Origin: Acuticoccus sp038745295
GTDB lineage: Bacteria; Pseudomonadota; Alphaproteobacteria; Rhizobiales; Amorphaceae
DNA: 8,105 nt
Assembly: GCA_038745295.1 (NCBI GenBank)
Contig: JBCDLN010000194.1
Span: 1-8,105, forward strand
Reading direction: 5' to 3'
Position numbers and translations under genes: made by a program. Below, piece after piece: positions 1 to 6,576 of this stretch. The notes beneath the pieces are model-generated. The model made no database searches, was not told the DNA's origin, and was given only the letters and a program-made list of their open reading frames with translations. Position 1 is the first letter of the stretch. Every line of letters starts with the position of its first letter.

Positions 1-1536
1 CACCGTGTAGCCGCGCGCGCCAAGGGCAGAAGCCGGCGCCTCCCCATAGCGCTTTTCCACCTCGACCACATGACCGTCGGTCCAAAGCCGTGGTGCTTCC
101 ACCGCCTCTTGCAGCGACATTTTGTGATCAATGAGGTTCACGATGGCTTGAAACGCGCACGGGAATATTCTGATGCCGCCCGGCAGGCCAAGGGCTGCCA
201 ACGGCTTGCCCCCGCGCCGCACGATGAGGGGCGCCATGGAGGTGGGCACCCTTTTGCGCGGTGCGACGGACAGGGCTCTGCCGGGGGTCGGATCGAAATT
301 CATCATATAGTTGTTGGGGATGAAGCCCGCGCCAGGCACCATGATTTTGGCCCCAAAGATGCCGTTGATGGTGTGGGTGGCGCTGACGATGAGGCCGTCC
401 TCATCGGCGACGGTCACGTGGGTGGTATCGTGGGATTCGGTGGGCTGGGGTGCTGCCCGGTTGAAGAGGCTCTCACCGGCCTTGATCCGCTCGGCCCACG
501 AGGCGCCATAGTCTTTGGAGGTGAGGCGCTCCATCGGCACATCCACAAAGTCAGGATCGCCGCTGTGGGCGGCCCTGTCGGCCATCCCCACGGCGAGAAC
601 GTTGGCAAGGGTCTCAACGCAGTCGGCGGTGCCAAAGCCCATGGCGGCCACATCGAAGGCTTCCAGGATGTTGAGCATTTGGCTCACATGAACGCCGGAG
701 GAGGCGGGCGGCGGCGGGCCCACAATCTCCACATCCCGGTAGGAGCCCACAATGGGCGCCCGCCAGATGGCTTGATAGTCTTTCAAGTCGTCGCGGCTCA
801 GCCAGCCGGGATCGCCCTCTCCGTGGGCAACGCGCTCCACCAAAGCATCGCCCAACGGCCCGCCATGAAGCGCCCCCGCCCCTGCCTTGGCAATGAAGCG
901 CAAGCATTCGCCATAGGCGCCCTGGACCAGCTTATGGCCTGTTGCTGGTGGCGCGCCGCCTGGCAAGAACACCTTTGCCATGGCGGGATCTTTGATGATG
1001 TCGGCCGCGCTTTCGTCAATGGCGCCGGCAAGATAGGGGGTGATGTGGAAGCCGGTCTTGGCGTGGCGGATGGCCGGCTCAAGAAGGTCGGCAAACGCCA
1101 GCTTGCCGTACGCGTCATGAAGGGCGCACCAGCCCTTCAAGTTGCCGGGCACGGCAATGGACGTTGCCCCCAGTTGCGAGCGCCGGCCCACGGTTTCCAT
1201 GTGGTTGGGGGGCTCTGAAGAGACCGGCGTGAAAATGGTGGGGTGGGTGGTTGCTGGTGCGACGCTCATGGCATCGATGATGTGGTGGTCGCCGTCGGGC
1301 GTGCGCACATGGCAGATGCCGCCGCCAGCGATCCCCACCATCATCGGCTCGACCACTGTGAGCGTGAAGAGCGCCGCCAGCGCAGCGTCCACCGCATTGC
1401 CGCCGGCGGCAAACACTTCAACGCCTGCTGCTGTCCCGAGCGGGTGATTGGTCACAATGACGCGTCGGCCCGAGGCGGGGTGCTTTTCGGTGGCAAAGGG
1501 GGCGGCGGCGCGGGCGCGCCATGCGGTCTGTCCCAT
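1..1536 (-). CDS. Gamma-glutamyltranspeptidase-family Ntn hydrolase (3' end outside window)
   Basis: The minus strand is open for 512 codons from an ATG at 1536-1534 to the window edge, so only a short C-terminal piece is missing (family length is about 530-580). It carries the GGT-family landmarks: AGGNAVDAA near residue 44, VEP...GIAGGG near 62-73, VPG near 129, the autoprocessing and nucleophile site DTTH with Thr371, THTIN at 387-391, PTSMAP at 431-436 and LPGG at 451-454. Members cleave themselves before the nucleophile Thr into large and small subunits and hydrolyse or transfer amide-bound acyl groups. No signal peptide is visible, unlike periplasmic GGT, so it is probably cytoplasmic. 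Oddly, the Arg that binds the glutamyl carboxylate (E. coli R114) is Met90 here, and E. coli Q430 and D433 align with Tyr410 and Asn413, so true GGT activity is doubtful. An in-frame TGA at 1557-1555 excludes a longer start. It is transcribed divergently from the sugar operon. Family call is firm; substrate unknown. Confidence 0.9.
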   Translation of the reverse strand, partial: MGQTAWRARAAAPFATEKHPASGRRVIVTNHPLGTAAGVEVFAAGGNAVDAALAALFTLTVVEPMMVGIAGGGICHVRTPDGDHHIIDAMSVAPATTHPTIFTPVSSEPPNHMETVGRRSQLGATSIAVPGNLKGWCALHDAYGKLAFADLLEPAIRHAKTGFHITPYLAGAIDESAADIIKDPAMAKVFLPGGAPPATGHKLVQGAYGECLRFIAKAGAGALHGGPLGDALVERVAHGEGDPGWLSRDDLKDYQAIWRAPIVGSYRDVEIVGPPPPASSGVHVSQMLNILEAFDVAAMGFGTADCVETLANVLAVGMADRAAHSGDPDFVDVPMERLTSKDYGASWAERIKAGESLFNRAAPQPTESHDTTHVTVADEDGLIVSATHTINGIFGAKIMVPGAGFIPNNYMMNFDPTPGRALSVAPRKRVPTSMAPLIVRRGGKPLAALGLPGGIRIFPCAFQAIVNLIDHKMSLQEAVEAPRLWTDGHVVEVEKRYGEAPASALGARGYTV

Positions 1537-1549
1537 AGTCTGATGCTGG

Positions 1550-1555
1550 CTCCTT
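1550..1555 (-). promoter_or_regulatory. Ribosome binding site of the GGT-family gene
   Basis: AAGGAG reads on the minus strand, 13 bases before the ATG at 1536. The spacing is longer than the usual 5-10 bases. No other in-frame start lies closer, and an in-frame stop overlaps the motif, so the ATG at 1536 remains the best start. Confidence 0.45.
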
Positions 1556-1720
1556 CACACACTGGTGCTTGCCTGCACCGGCGCAATCCCATCAAGGCAC
1601 CTCTACTGCGATCGCCCTATTACTTCCACGAAAGATGACACGACCGGCCGGTGCCTGTCCTTCATCCGGCCAATGCACGCTGGCCGTGCGATTGCTGATG
1701 GCCTCAGACGCGCCCGCTCG

Positions 1721-1740
1721 CCGGCGCCGGCTTGTCAAGC
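1721..1740. repeat. Adjacent palindromes CCGGCGCCGG and GCTTGTCAAGC
   Basis: A perfect 10-base palindrome at 1721-1730 abuts an 11-base odd-centred palindrome at 1730-1740 with arms GCTTG/CAAGC around a single T. They lie about 100 bases before the binding-protein start and overlap the only plausible minus-35 element (TTGTCA). That is a usual position for a repressor operator. The CTTG-N-CAAG form resembles operators of several helix-turn-helix families, but I cannot assign one. Confidence 0.35.
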
Positions 1741-1824
1741 TGAGCCGTGAGTGCCAGAAATGACGCATAAACGAAGGCGTGCACTACGGAAGCTGGATCA
1801 ACCACCCCGAGATGCACGCCCGTT

Positions 1825-1831
1825 GAGGGAG
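1825..1831 (+). promoter_or_regulatory. Ribosome binding site of the binding-protein gene
   Basis: GAGGGAG at 1825-1831 is purine-rich, matches the anti-Shine-Dalgarno core, and lies 5 bases before the ATG at 1837. It is one of the two best ribosome sites in the operon, fitting a highly expressed binding protein. Confidence 0.6.
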
Positions 1832-1836
1832 AGAGC

Positions 1837-2820
1837 ATGAAAACATTCGCAACGTTTGCGGCCGCCGTGGCCGCTCTGGGATTGGCCGCGACCGCCTCGC
1901 CGAGCGCTGCTCAGGACAAGGATGTCACCATCACCCTGATCCCGGGGCTCACCACCGATGCGTTCTACATCACCATGAACCGGGGGGCGCAGGCCGCGGC
2001 CGAAGCGCTCGGCATCACTGTCAACTTCCAGGGCGCGGAAGAGTTTGACCCTGTCCTCCAAACCCCTGTGCTTGATGCTGTGATCGCGCGCGGGCCCGAT
2101 GCGATCCTGATTGCCCCCACCGATACGACCCAGCTCATCGAGCCTTTGCGGCGCGCCAACGAGGCGGGTATCCCTGTGGTCACCGTCGACACGTTTATCG
2201 ATGACGGCAAGTATCAAGACGGCGCCGGCGATGGCGACTTCCCCCTGTCCTACATTGCCTCTGATAATGTGGGCGGCGGGCGGATGGCGGCGCGCTTCAT
2301 GGCCGATGCCATCGGCGGTAAAGGGTCGGTCTACGTCTCCAACGTACGCCCTGGCATTTCCACCACCGACCAGCGCGAAGAAGGTTTTAAAGCTGAGATG
2401 GCTGCAAGCTTTCCGGGCATCACCGTGCTGGACACCCAGTATAACGAAAATGATGCCTCCCTCGCCGCCTCACAGTTCAATGCTGTGCTGGCGCGCAATC
2501 CTGATGTGGCCGGCGTCTTTGGCGCGAACCTTTTTTCAGCCCTTGGCGCTGCAAACGGTGTTGAGGGGGCTGGAAAGTCCGGCGATGTGACGGTGATTGC
2601 CTTTGATGCCCCGCAGTCGATTGTCGACAACATCTCCTCTGGCCTTGTGGACGCAGCCATTGCCCAGCATCCGGCTGAGATCGGCTACTATGGTGTGATG
2701 ACCGCCTACGCGCACCTGACAGGCCAGTCCGTGCCGCCAGCCATTGGAACGGGCTTCACCGTCATCAATGCGGGCAATGTGAGCGATCCGAACGTCCAAA
2801 AGTTCATCTATTCTGAGTGA
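1837..2820 (+). CDS. Periplasmic sugar-binding protein of a ribose-type ABC importer
   Basis: This 327-residue protein captures a monosaccharide in the periplasm and hands it to the permease and ATPase encoded downstream. Residues 1-25 form a typical Sec signal peptide (Lys2, a hydrophobic Ala/Leu-rich core, S-A-A before Gln26). The mature part has the two-lobed Peripla_BP_4/RbsB pattern: DAFYITMNRGAQAAAE (41-56) in lobe 1, ILIAPTD around 90-96, DQREEGF around 178-184 with the conserved sugar-contacting Arg180, NENDASLAASQFN around 203-215, and FDAPQ (256-260) with Asp257 and Gln277 at the usual ligand and hinge positions. It lacks a lipobox, so it is soluble. It is first in the operon and is followed by a terminator-like hairpin that should raise its level over the membrane parts. 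The order of genes resembles FrcB of rhizobia, but the sugar cannot be read from sequence. Confidence 0.93.
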   Translation: MKTFATFAAAVAALGLAATASPSAAQDKDVTITLIPGLTTDAFYITMNRGAQAAAEALGITVNFQGAEEFDPVLQTPVLDAVIARGPDAILIAPTDTTQLIEPLRRANEAGIPVVTVDTFIDDGKYQDGAGDGDFPLSYIASDNVGGGRMAARFMADAIGGKGSVYVSNVRPGISTTDQREEGFKAEMAASFPGITVLDTQYNENDASLAASQFNAVLARNPDVAGVFGANLFSALGAANGVEGAGKSGDVTVIAFDAPQSIVDNISSGLVDAAIAQHPAEIGYYGVMTAYAHLTGQSVPPAIGTGFTVINAGNVSDPNVQKFIYSE

Positions 2821-2854
2821 GCCCCCGCTCAGCTCACCGAACGTAGCGTGGTGC

Positions 2855-2881
2855 AAGAGGCGGGTTCGCCCGCCTCTTTTT
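2855..2881 (+). terminator. Intercistronic rho-independent terminator or attenuating hairpin
   Basis: A perfect 10-base stem (AAGAGGCGGG with CCCGCCTCTT) closes a TTCG tetraloop and runs into a five-T tract at 2877-2881. It lies 34 bases after the binding-protein stop and about 30 bases before the permease start. In ABC operons this arrangement partly terminates transcription and protects the upstream mRNA from 3' exonucleases, giving more binding protein than permease. I see no separate promoter after it, so read-through is probably what expresses the rest. Confidence 0.88.
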
Positions 2882-2912
2882 GTTGAGATGACGCGGGATC
2901 GACGAGCCCCTC

Positions 2913-3944
2913 ATGACAGTCAGCCATGATTTTTCGGCCCCGCGTGGCGACAGCGCCGGCAAGAGGCTGCTCAAAGCCCTTCTCAACGGCTGGTCTTGGT
3001 TGTTTCTGGCGCTGATCTTGGCGTTTTTCGAGATCTACGCGCAGCACAATGTCGGCACCACTTTTATCTTCCGCGCTTACAATATTCAGTCCATCGGTGT
3101 GGCGACGGCGCAAATCCTGCTCCTCGCGCTGGGGCTGACGTTGGTGGTGGTGGCGGGGCATATTGACCTGTCCATCGGCTTCACTACAGGGCTTGCGGCG
3201 GTGGCGATGGCCCTTGTGATCCGCGCTATCGACCCCGCGGTGGGCGGCCTTGCAGCGTTGTTCATCGGCATGTTGGCAGGGATCTTTGCCGCCATTCTGG
3301 TGGGGCTTGTCAACGGCTGGCTGGTGGCAAGCCTTAATGTGCCCTCCTTCATCGGCACCTTGGGCACCTATGGGGTTGCCCGGGGGATGGCCCTCATTGT
3401 GGCGGGCGGGGCAACGGTCTCCATCCGCTCCGAAGAAGCGCGCTTCTTAGGCAACGGCGACATTTACGGCATGGAGATGCCGATCCTCATTGCGATCGTC
3501 CTCGTCATCGGGTGCCATTACCTTTTGGCCCATACAAAGTTTGGCGTTCACACCTATGCCATTGGCGCCAATCGCGCCTCCGCCGAGCGGGCGGGCATCA
3601 ATGTGAAGCGCCATCTGGTCATCTTGTTTGTCTTAAGCGCTGTGACCGCGGGAATTGGCGGTCTCATCTACACCGGCCGCTTTTCAGCCGGTGCGGCCAA
3701 TGCGGGCGAGCCCATCCTGCTTTACGCGGTGGCAGCGGTCTTCATCGGGGGCGCTTCGCTGACGGGCGGCCAGGGCACGGTGATCGGCACAGTGATTGGG
3801 GCGATCATCATTGCGGTGATCCAGTTCGGTCTCGTCTTTTCAGGTCTTCCGCCCTACTGGCAGTTTGTGGCGGTGGGGCTTGTGATCATCGTGGCGGTGC
3901 TGGTGGACCAATCACGCGATAAGCTGACGGGGCATTTATCGTGA
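2913..3944 (+). CDS. Ribose/fructose-type ABC sugar permease
   Basis: This 343-residue inner-membrane protein of the BPD_transp_2 (RbsC) family should form the homodimeric channel of the importer. About nine to ten hydrophobic segments are visible, near residues 26-43, 60-81, 88-105, 111-134, 147-165, 189-206, 234-254, 268-308 and 316-332. Family motifs are clear: GHIDLSIGF at 82-90, VNGWLVASLNVPSFIGTLGT at 133-152, the cytoplasmic ATPase-coupling region YAIGANRASAERAGI at 215-229, and FIGGASLTGGQGT near 277-289. The start ATG at 2913 has only a weak ribosome site (GACGAG, 2901-2906), so translation is likely modest. Its TGA stop overlaps the GTG of the ATPase by four bases. Length and topology are normal for the family. 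It resembles FrcC/RbsC; substrate unknown. Confidence 0.93.
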   Translation: MTVSHDFSAPRGDSAGKRLLKALLNGWSWLFLALILAFFEIYAQHNVGTTFIFRAYNIQSIGVATAQILLLALGLTLVVVAGHIDLSIGFTTGLAAVAMALVIRAIDPAVGGLAALFIGMLAGIFAAILVGLVNGWLVASLNVPSFIGTLGTYGVARGMALIVAGGATVSIRSEEARFLGNGDIYGMEMPILIAIVLVIGCHYLLAHTKFGVHTYAIGANRASAERAGINVKRHLVILFVLSAVTAGIGGLIYTGRFSAGAANAGEPILLYAVAAVFIGGASLTGGQGTVIGTVIGAIIIAVIQFGLVFSGLPPYWQFVAVGLVIIVAVLVDQSRDKLTGHLS

Positions 3945-4678
3945 CGGGCCCGCTCCTTGAGGCGGAGCACCTGTCCAAACGCTTTGGCGGGGTGGAGGCG
4001 GTGCGCGATGTCTCCTTCGCCGTTTACCCTGGCGAGTGCGTGGTGCTGGCGGGTGACAATGGGGCCGGTAAGAGCACCGTCATCAAGATGCTGTCCGGCG
4101 TCCATGAGCCGACGGCGGGAACGGCCCGGTTTGAGGGCAAAGAGATTACCGGTGAGCCGCCCAGCGCCGTGCGGGACGCTGGCATTGAGACGATTTATCA
4201 AGACCTTGCGCTGGCCGATAACCTTGATGTGGGGCTCAACCTTTATCTTGGCCGCGAAAAGACGCGCGCGATCTTTGGCATCCCGTTTGTGGACCGCAAA
4301 GGAATGCGCGCCGACGCCACCAAGGTGCTGGAGCGCTTAGGGATTGTGGTGCCCAACCCTGCCCTTCCGGTGCACAATCTGTCAGGCGGGCAGCGCCAGG
4401 CCATTGCCATCGCCCGCGCCATTCACTGGAAAGCGCGCCTTGTGATTATGGATGAGCCGACCGCTGCCCTTGGCGTGCCCGAACAGCGTGAAGTGATGGC
4501 CCTCATCGAACGGCTAAAAGCCGATGGGGTGGGGATTATCCTCATCAGCCACAACCTTCCTGATATCTTTGCCGCCGCGGACAGGATCATCGTTCTGGCG
4601 CGGGGACGGGTGGCCGGTGAGCGCCGCCCGTCTGAGACCAACGATGAAGAGATTGTCCGCTTGATGATGGGTGGGTGA
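3941..4678 (+). CDS. Single-domain sugar ABC transporter ATPase
   Basis: This 245-residue cytoplasmic ATPase powers the importer. Walker A is GDNGAGKST (38-46, Lys44), the Q-loop Gln is 87 (YQDLALADN), the signature LSGGQ lies at 147-151, Walker B ends in Asp171-Glu172 (IMDEPTAAL), and the switch His is 204 (SHN). All catalytic residues are intact. Ribose-type importers usually have a 500-residue ATPase with two fused nucleotide-binding domains (RbsA). This one is a single domain and must work as a homodimer, as in FrcA of the rhizobial fructose importer. The GTG start at 3941 overlaps the permease stop (GTGA), which indicates translational coupling. Its own stop overlaps the start of the phosphofructokinase homologue (TGATG). 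Confidence 0.95.
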   Translation: MTGPLLEAEHLSKRFGGVEAVRDVSFAVYPGECVVLAGDNGAGKSTVIKMLSGVHEPTAGTARFEGKEITGEPPSAVRDAGIETIYQDLALADNLDVGLNLYLGREKTRAIFGIPFVDRKGMRADATKVLERLGIVVPNPALPVHNLSGGQRQAIAIARAIHWKARLVIMDEPTAALGVPEQREVMALIERLKADGVGIILISHNLPDIFAAADRIIVLARGRVAGERRPSETNDEEIVRLMMGG

Positions 4679-5613
4679 TGCGCGTTGGGATCGTCACCTC
4701 CGGCGGCGATTCCCCTGGAATGAACGCTGCCATCTGGCAGCTAGAGCGCGCCGCCCGCGACCACGGGTTTGACGCGATTGGGGTGCGCGCGGGCTATCAG
4801 GGTCTTCATGAGGGCAACGCGCGGCCCATTGATCCCGTCATCGCTGGCCAGTTTGCCCGCCGCGGGGGCACGTGGCTTGGCACATCGCGCTTTCCCGATC
4901 TGCCAGCACGGGTTGACGGGCTTTGCCGGGCGATGGCCAGCCTAGAGCTCAGCGCGCTGGTGGTACTGGGGGGCAACGGCTCGCTGTCGGGCGCGGCGCT
5001 TCTGGCGCAGCGTGCGCCCATCCCGATTGTCGGCATCCCGGCCACCATCGACAATGATGTGGGCCTCACGGACCTGTCGCTCGGCTTTGACACGGCCGTT
5101 GCCTATGGGCTCGACGCGGCGGACCGCCTGCGCGATACGGCCGACGCACTGCCGCGCCTTTGCGCCATTGAGACCCTTGGCGGACCGAGCGGCCACTTGG
5201 CCAACGCTGTGGGACGGCTTTCAGGCGCTGCGGCCATCCTCATTCCCGAGGAGCGACCCGACATTGATGCTGCCATCGACACCGTGGGCGCAGCGCTTCG
5301 GGAGGGGACGCACGCGCTGGTGGTTGCCGGCGAAGGGGTCGCCAACATTAATGACGTCTTGGGAGAGATTGCCGATGGTGTGGCAACGCGCCTGCGCTTG
5401 GTGCGCCTTGGCCATGCCCAGCGTGGTGGGGCCCCAAGCCCGCGCGATCGTGCTGTTGCGATTGCCTCGGCAACCGAAGCCATCGCAGCGGTTGGCCGCG
5501 GTCAGTCAGGCATCGTGGCGATTGCCCAAGGCGCTGTGACGCGAAAAGCGTTTGCTGACCACCGCGACGCTGCTGCGCCCACCCCGTCCACCGTCTGGCG
5601 GGGCCTGTTGTGA
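4678..5613 (+). CDS. PfkA-family 6-phosphofructokinase homologue with altered active site
   Basis: This 311-residue cytoplasmic kinase belongs to the PfkA family and should phosphorylate C1 of a ketohexose 6-phosphate. TSGGDSPGMNAA (7-18) is the nucleotide loop, SRFP carries Arg71, PATIDND (121-127) carries the catalytic base Asp125, RLRDT carries Arg152, and Arg160, Glu219, Arg240 and LGHAQRGG (244-251, His246, Arg249) match the E. coli sugar-phosphate ligands R162, E222, R243, H249 and R252. Two normally fixed spots differ: GGDGS is GGNGS (Asn100 for the Mg-ligand Asp103), and MGR is LGG (Gly169 for Arg171). The Gly after Asn100 and Ala in PATIDND argue for ATP rather than pyrophosphate as donor. 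The ATG at 4678 gives a TGATG overlap with the ATPase; a GTG at 4675 would add one residue. Together with the ROK kinase and aldolase next to it, this suggests the second phosphorylation of a sugar other than fructose. Confidence 0.9.
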   Translation: MRVGIVTSGGDSPGMNAAIWQLERAARDHGFDAIGVRAGYQGLHEGNARPIDPVIAGQFARRGGTWLGTSRFPDLPARVDGLCRAMASLELSALVVLGGNGSLSGAALLAQRAPIPIVGIPATIDNDVGLTDLSLGFDTAVAYGLDAADRLRDTADALPRLCAIETLGGPSGHLANAVGRLSGAAAILIPEERPDIDAAIDTVGAALREGTHALVVAGEGVANINDVLGEIADGVATRLRLVRLGHAQRGGAPSPRDRAVAIASATEAIAAVGRGQSGIVAIAQGAVTRKAFADHRDAAAPTPSTVWRGLL

Positions 5614-6566
5614 CAGTCATGTTGCCAACAGCGGCCCCGCGGGCGGAGGCAACGCTCAAGCCTGGCGAGCGGTTGGTGGCCATTGATGTGGGAGGAACCA
5701 CCACCCGGATCGGTTTGGTGACGTCGTCCCCCAACCAGTCCATCGCGAGCGAACCGATGACACGGATGCCGAGTGCCGCGCTGGGCGCTGATCCTGTGGA
5801 GGGCCTTGCCCGCGCCATCCGCGCTGCCGTGCCAGCAGGCGAGCGGCTCGGCGGGGCGGTGATTGGGCTTCCTGTCTCCTTTGATGCGCAAGGGGTCACC
5901 GCCATGTCATCGCCCAATATCGAAGGGTTTGAAGGCCGCGCCGTTGCCCGTGAGCTTGCCAATCAGCTGGGCGTCCCCGTCGCTGTCGATCGGGACACGG
6001 TTTTGTTGGCAACGGGGGAATGGGTCGCCGGGGCCGCACAGGGCGCGCGCACCGTTTTGGGTGTTTTCATCGGGACGGGGATTGGCGGCGCGATGCTGAT
6101 TGATGGGGCGCCCTACCGCGGGGCGTCGGGCGGGGCGGGTGAAGTGGGGCACCTGCCGATCCGCAATGAGGGGCGCCCATGCGTTTGCGGCAACGTGGAC
6201 TGTCTGGAGGCCTACGCGTCAGGCCATGTGCTTGATGCGCTGGCGGCGCGGCTTGGCATTTCGGTGTCTGACATCTTCACAGCGCCTGCTGCGCGCAAGG
6301 GCGTTGATGATTATCGCGAGGCGCTTGCCCATGGGCTGGCGGCTGCCGTCAACATGCTTGACCCCCATGTGCTCCTCATAGGCGGCGGGCTGTTTGGCCG
6401 AGCGCACTTCCCCCGCAAGGCCTTGGCGCGGGGGATCAAAGAGCATTTGAGGGCACCTGTTCCGCGCGATCACGTCAAAATCGTCGAAGCGCAGCTTGGC
6501 AGCGAAGCCGCGCTCTATGCTGCGCCCTATCTTTACGCTCGACACGCCACCTTTCCGCACGAATGA
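5610..6566 (+). CDS. ROK-family sugar kinase (fructokinase/allokinase-like)
   Basis: This 318-residue protein is a ROK-family kinase that should phosphorylate the imported sugar, probably at C6. The phosphate loop is DVGGTTTR (26-33), the second phosphate motif is GTGIGG (155-160), and GEVGH at 177-181 begins the zinc motif with His181, Cys191, Cys193 and Cys198 followed by Glu200. The catalytic Asp is Asp129 in a DRDT context where most ROK glucokinases have NDAN. No N-terminal helix-turn-helix is present, so it is an enzyme and not a ROK repressor. The GTG at 5610 overlaps the preceding stop by four bases (GTGA); an ATG at 5619 would shorten it by three residues. The first 20 residues are poorly conserved. 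Its place inside the transport operon makes it the likely first kinase. The specific sugar is not determinable. Confidence 0.92.
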   Translation: MTVMLPTAAPRAEATLKPGERLVAIDVGGTTTRIGLVTSSPNQSIASEPMTRMPSAALGADPVEGLARAIRAAVPAGERLGGAVIGLPVSFDAQGVTAMSSPNIEGFEGRAVARELANQLGVPVAVDRDTVLLATGEWVAGAAQGARTVLGVFIGTGIGGAMLIDGAPYRGASGGAGEVGHLPIRNEGRPCVCGNVDCLEAYASGHVLDALAARLGISVSDIFTAPAARKGVDDYREALAHGLAAAVNMLDPHVLLIGGGLFGRAHFPRKALARGIKEHLRAPVPRDHVKIVEAQLGSEAALYAAPYLYARHATFPHE

Positions 6567-6570
6567 AGGA
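6566..6570 (+). promoter_or_regulatory. Ribosome binding site that fixes the aldolase start
   Basis: AAGGA begins at the last base of the ROK kinase stop codon and lies 6 bases before the ATG at 6577. It decides in favour of that ATG over an upstream in-frame ATG at 6496, which would overlap the kinase gene by about 70 bases and add 27 residues with no family resemblance. Confidence 0.7.
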
Positions 6571-6576
6571 CCTTCC

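Larger units (their letters stand above)
1537..1836. promoter_or_regulatory. Divergent intergenic region with promoters and likely operators
   Basis: These 300 bases separate two divergent genes and should hold both promoters. No convincing coding sequence lies here. Several inverted repeats are visible: GGTGC/GCACC at 1564-1579, ACCGGCCGGT at 1643-1652, GGCCA-N8-TGGCC at 1668-1685 with GCACG-N5-CGTGC nested at 1675-1689, CCGGCGCCGG at 1721-1730 and GCTTGTCAAGC at 1730-1740. A possible minus-35 TTGTCA at 1732-1737 sits 18 bases before AGAAAT (1756-1761), a weak minus-10, in the direction of the sugar operon. No regulator gene is in the window, so any cognate repressor or activator is encoded elsewhere. 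Promoter positions are guesses; the palindromes are directly seen. Confidence 0.5.

Noticed and set aside
70..1218. Long plus-strand open frame (382 codons)
   Set aside because: It is His/Gly/Arg-rich with no family motifs and lies antisense to the GGT-family gene, whose frame carries every landmark of its family over 512 codons.
1243..1763. Plus-strand open frames reaching into the divergent intergenic region
   Set aside because: Composition is that of shadow frames, no ribosome site is seen, and the part before 1536 is antisense to the conserved GGT N-terminus.
1846..1860. AACGTT-centred, LacI-like inverted repeat (CGCAA/TTGCG arms) at the start of the binding-protein gene
   Set aside because: It lies inside signal-peptide codons 4-8, the symmetry is offset by one base between core and flanks, and Thr/Phe/Ala codons explain it.
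5348..5962. Minus-strand open frame of 204 codons across the PFK/ROK junction
   Set aside because: It is antisense to two conserved enzymes, Ser/Arg/Pro-rich and without recognisable domains; high G/C gives long chance frames.
5610..6566. ROK-type transcriptional repressor
   Set aside because: No N-terminal helix-turn-helix domain is present and the phosphate loops and catalytic Asp are intact.
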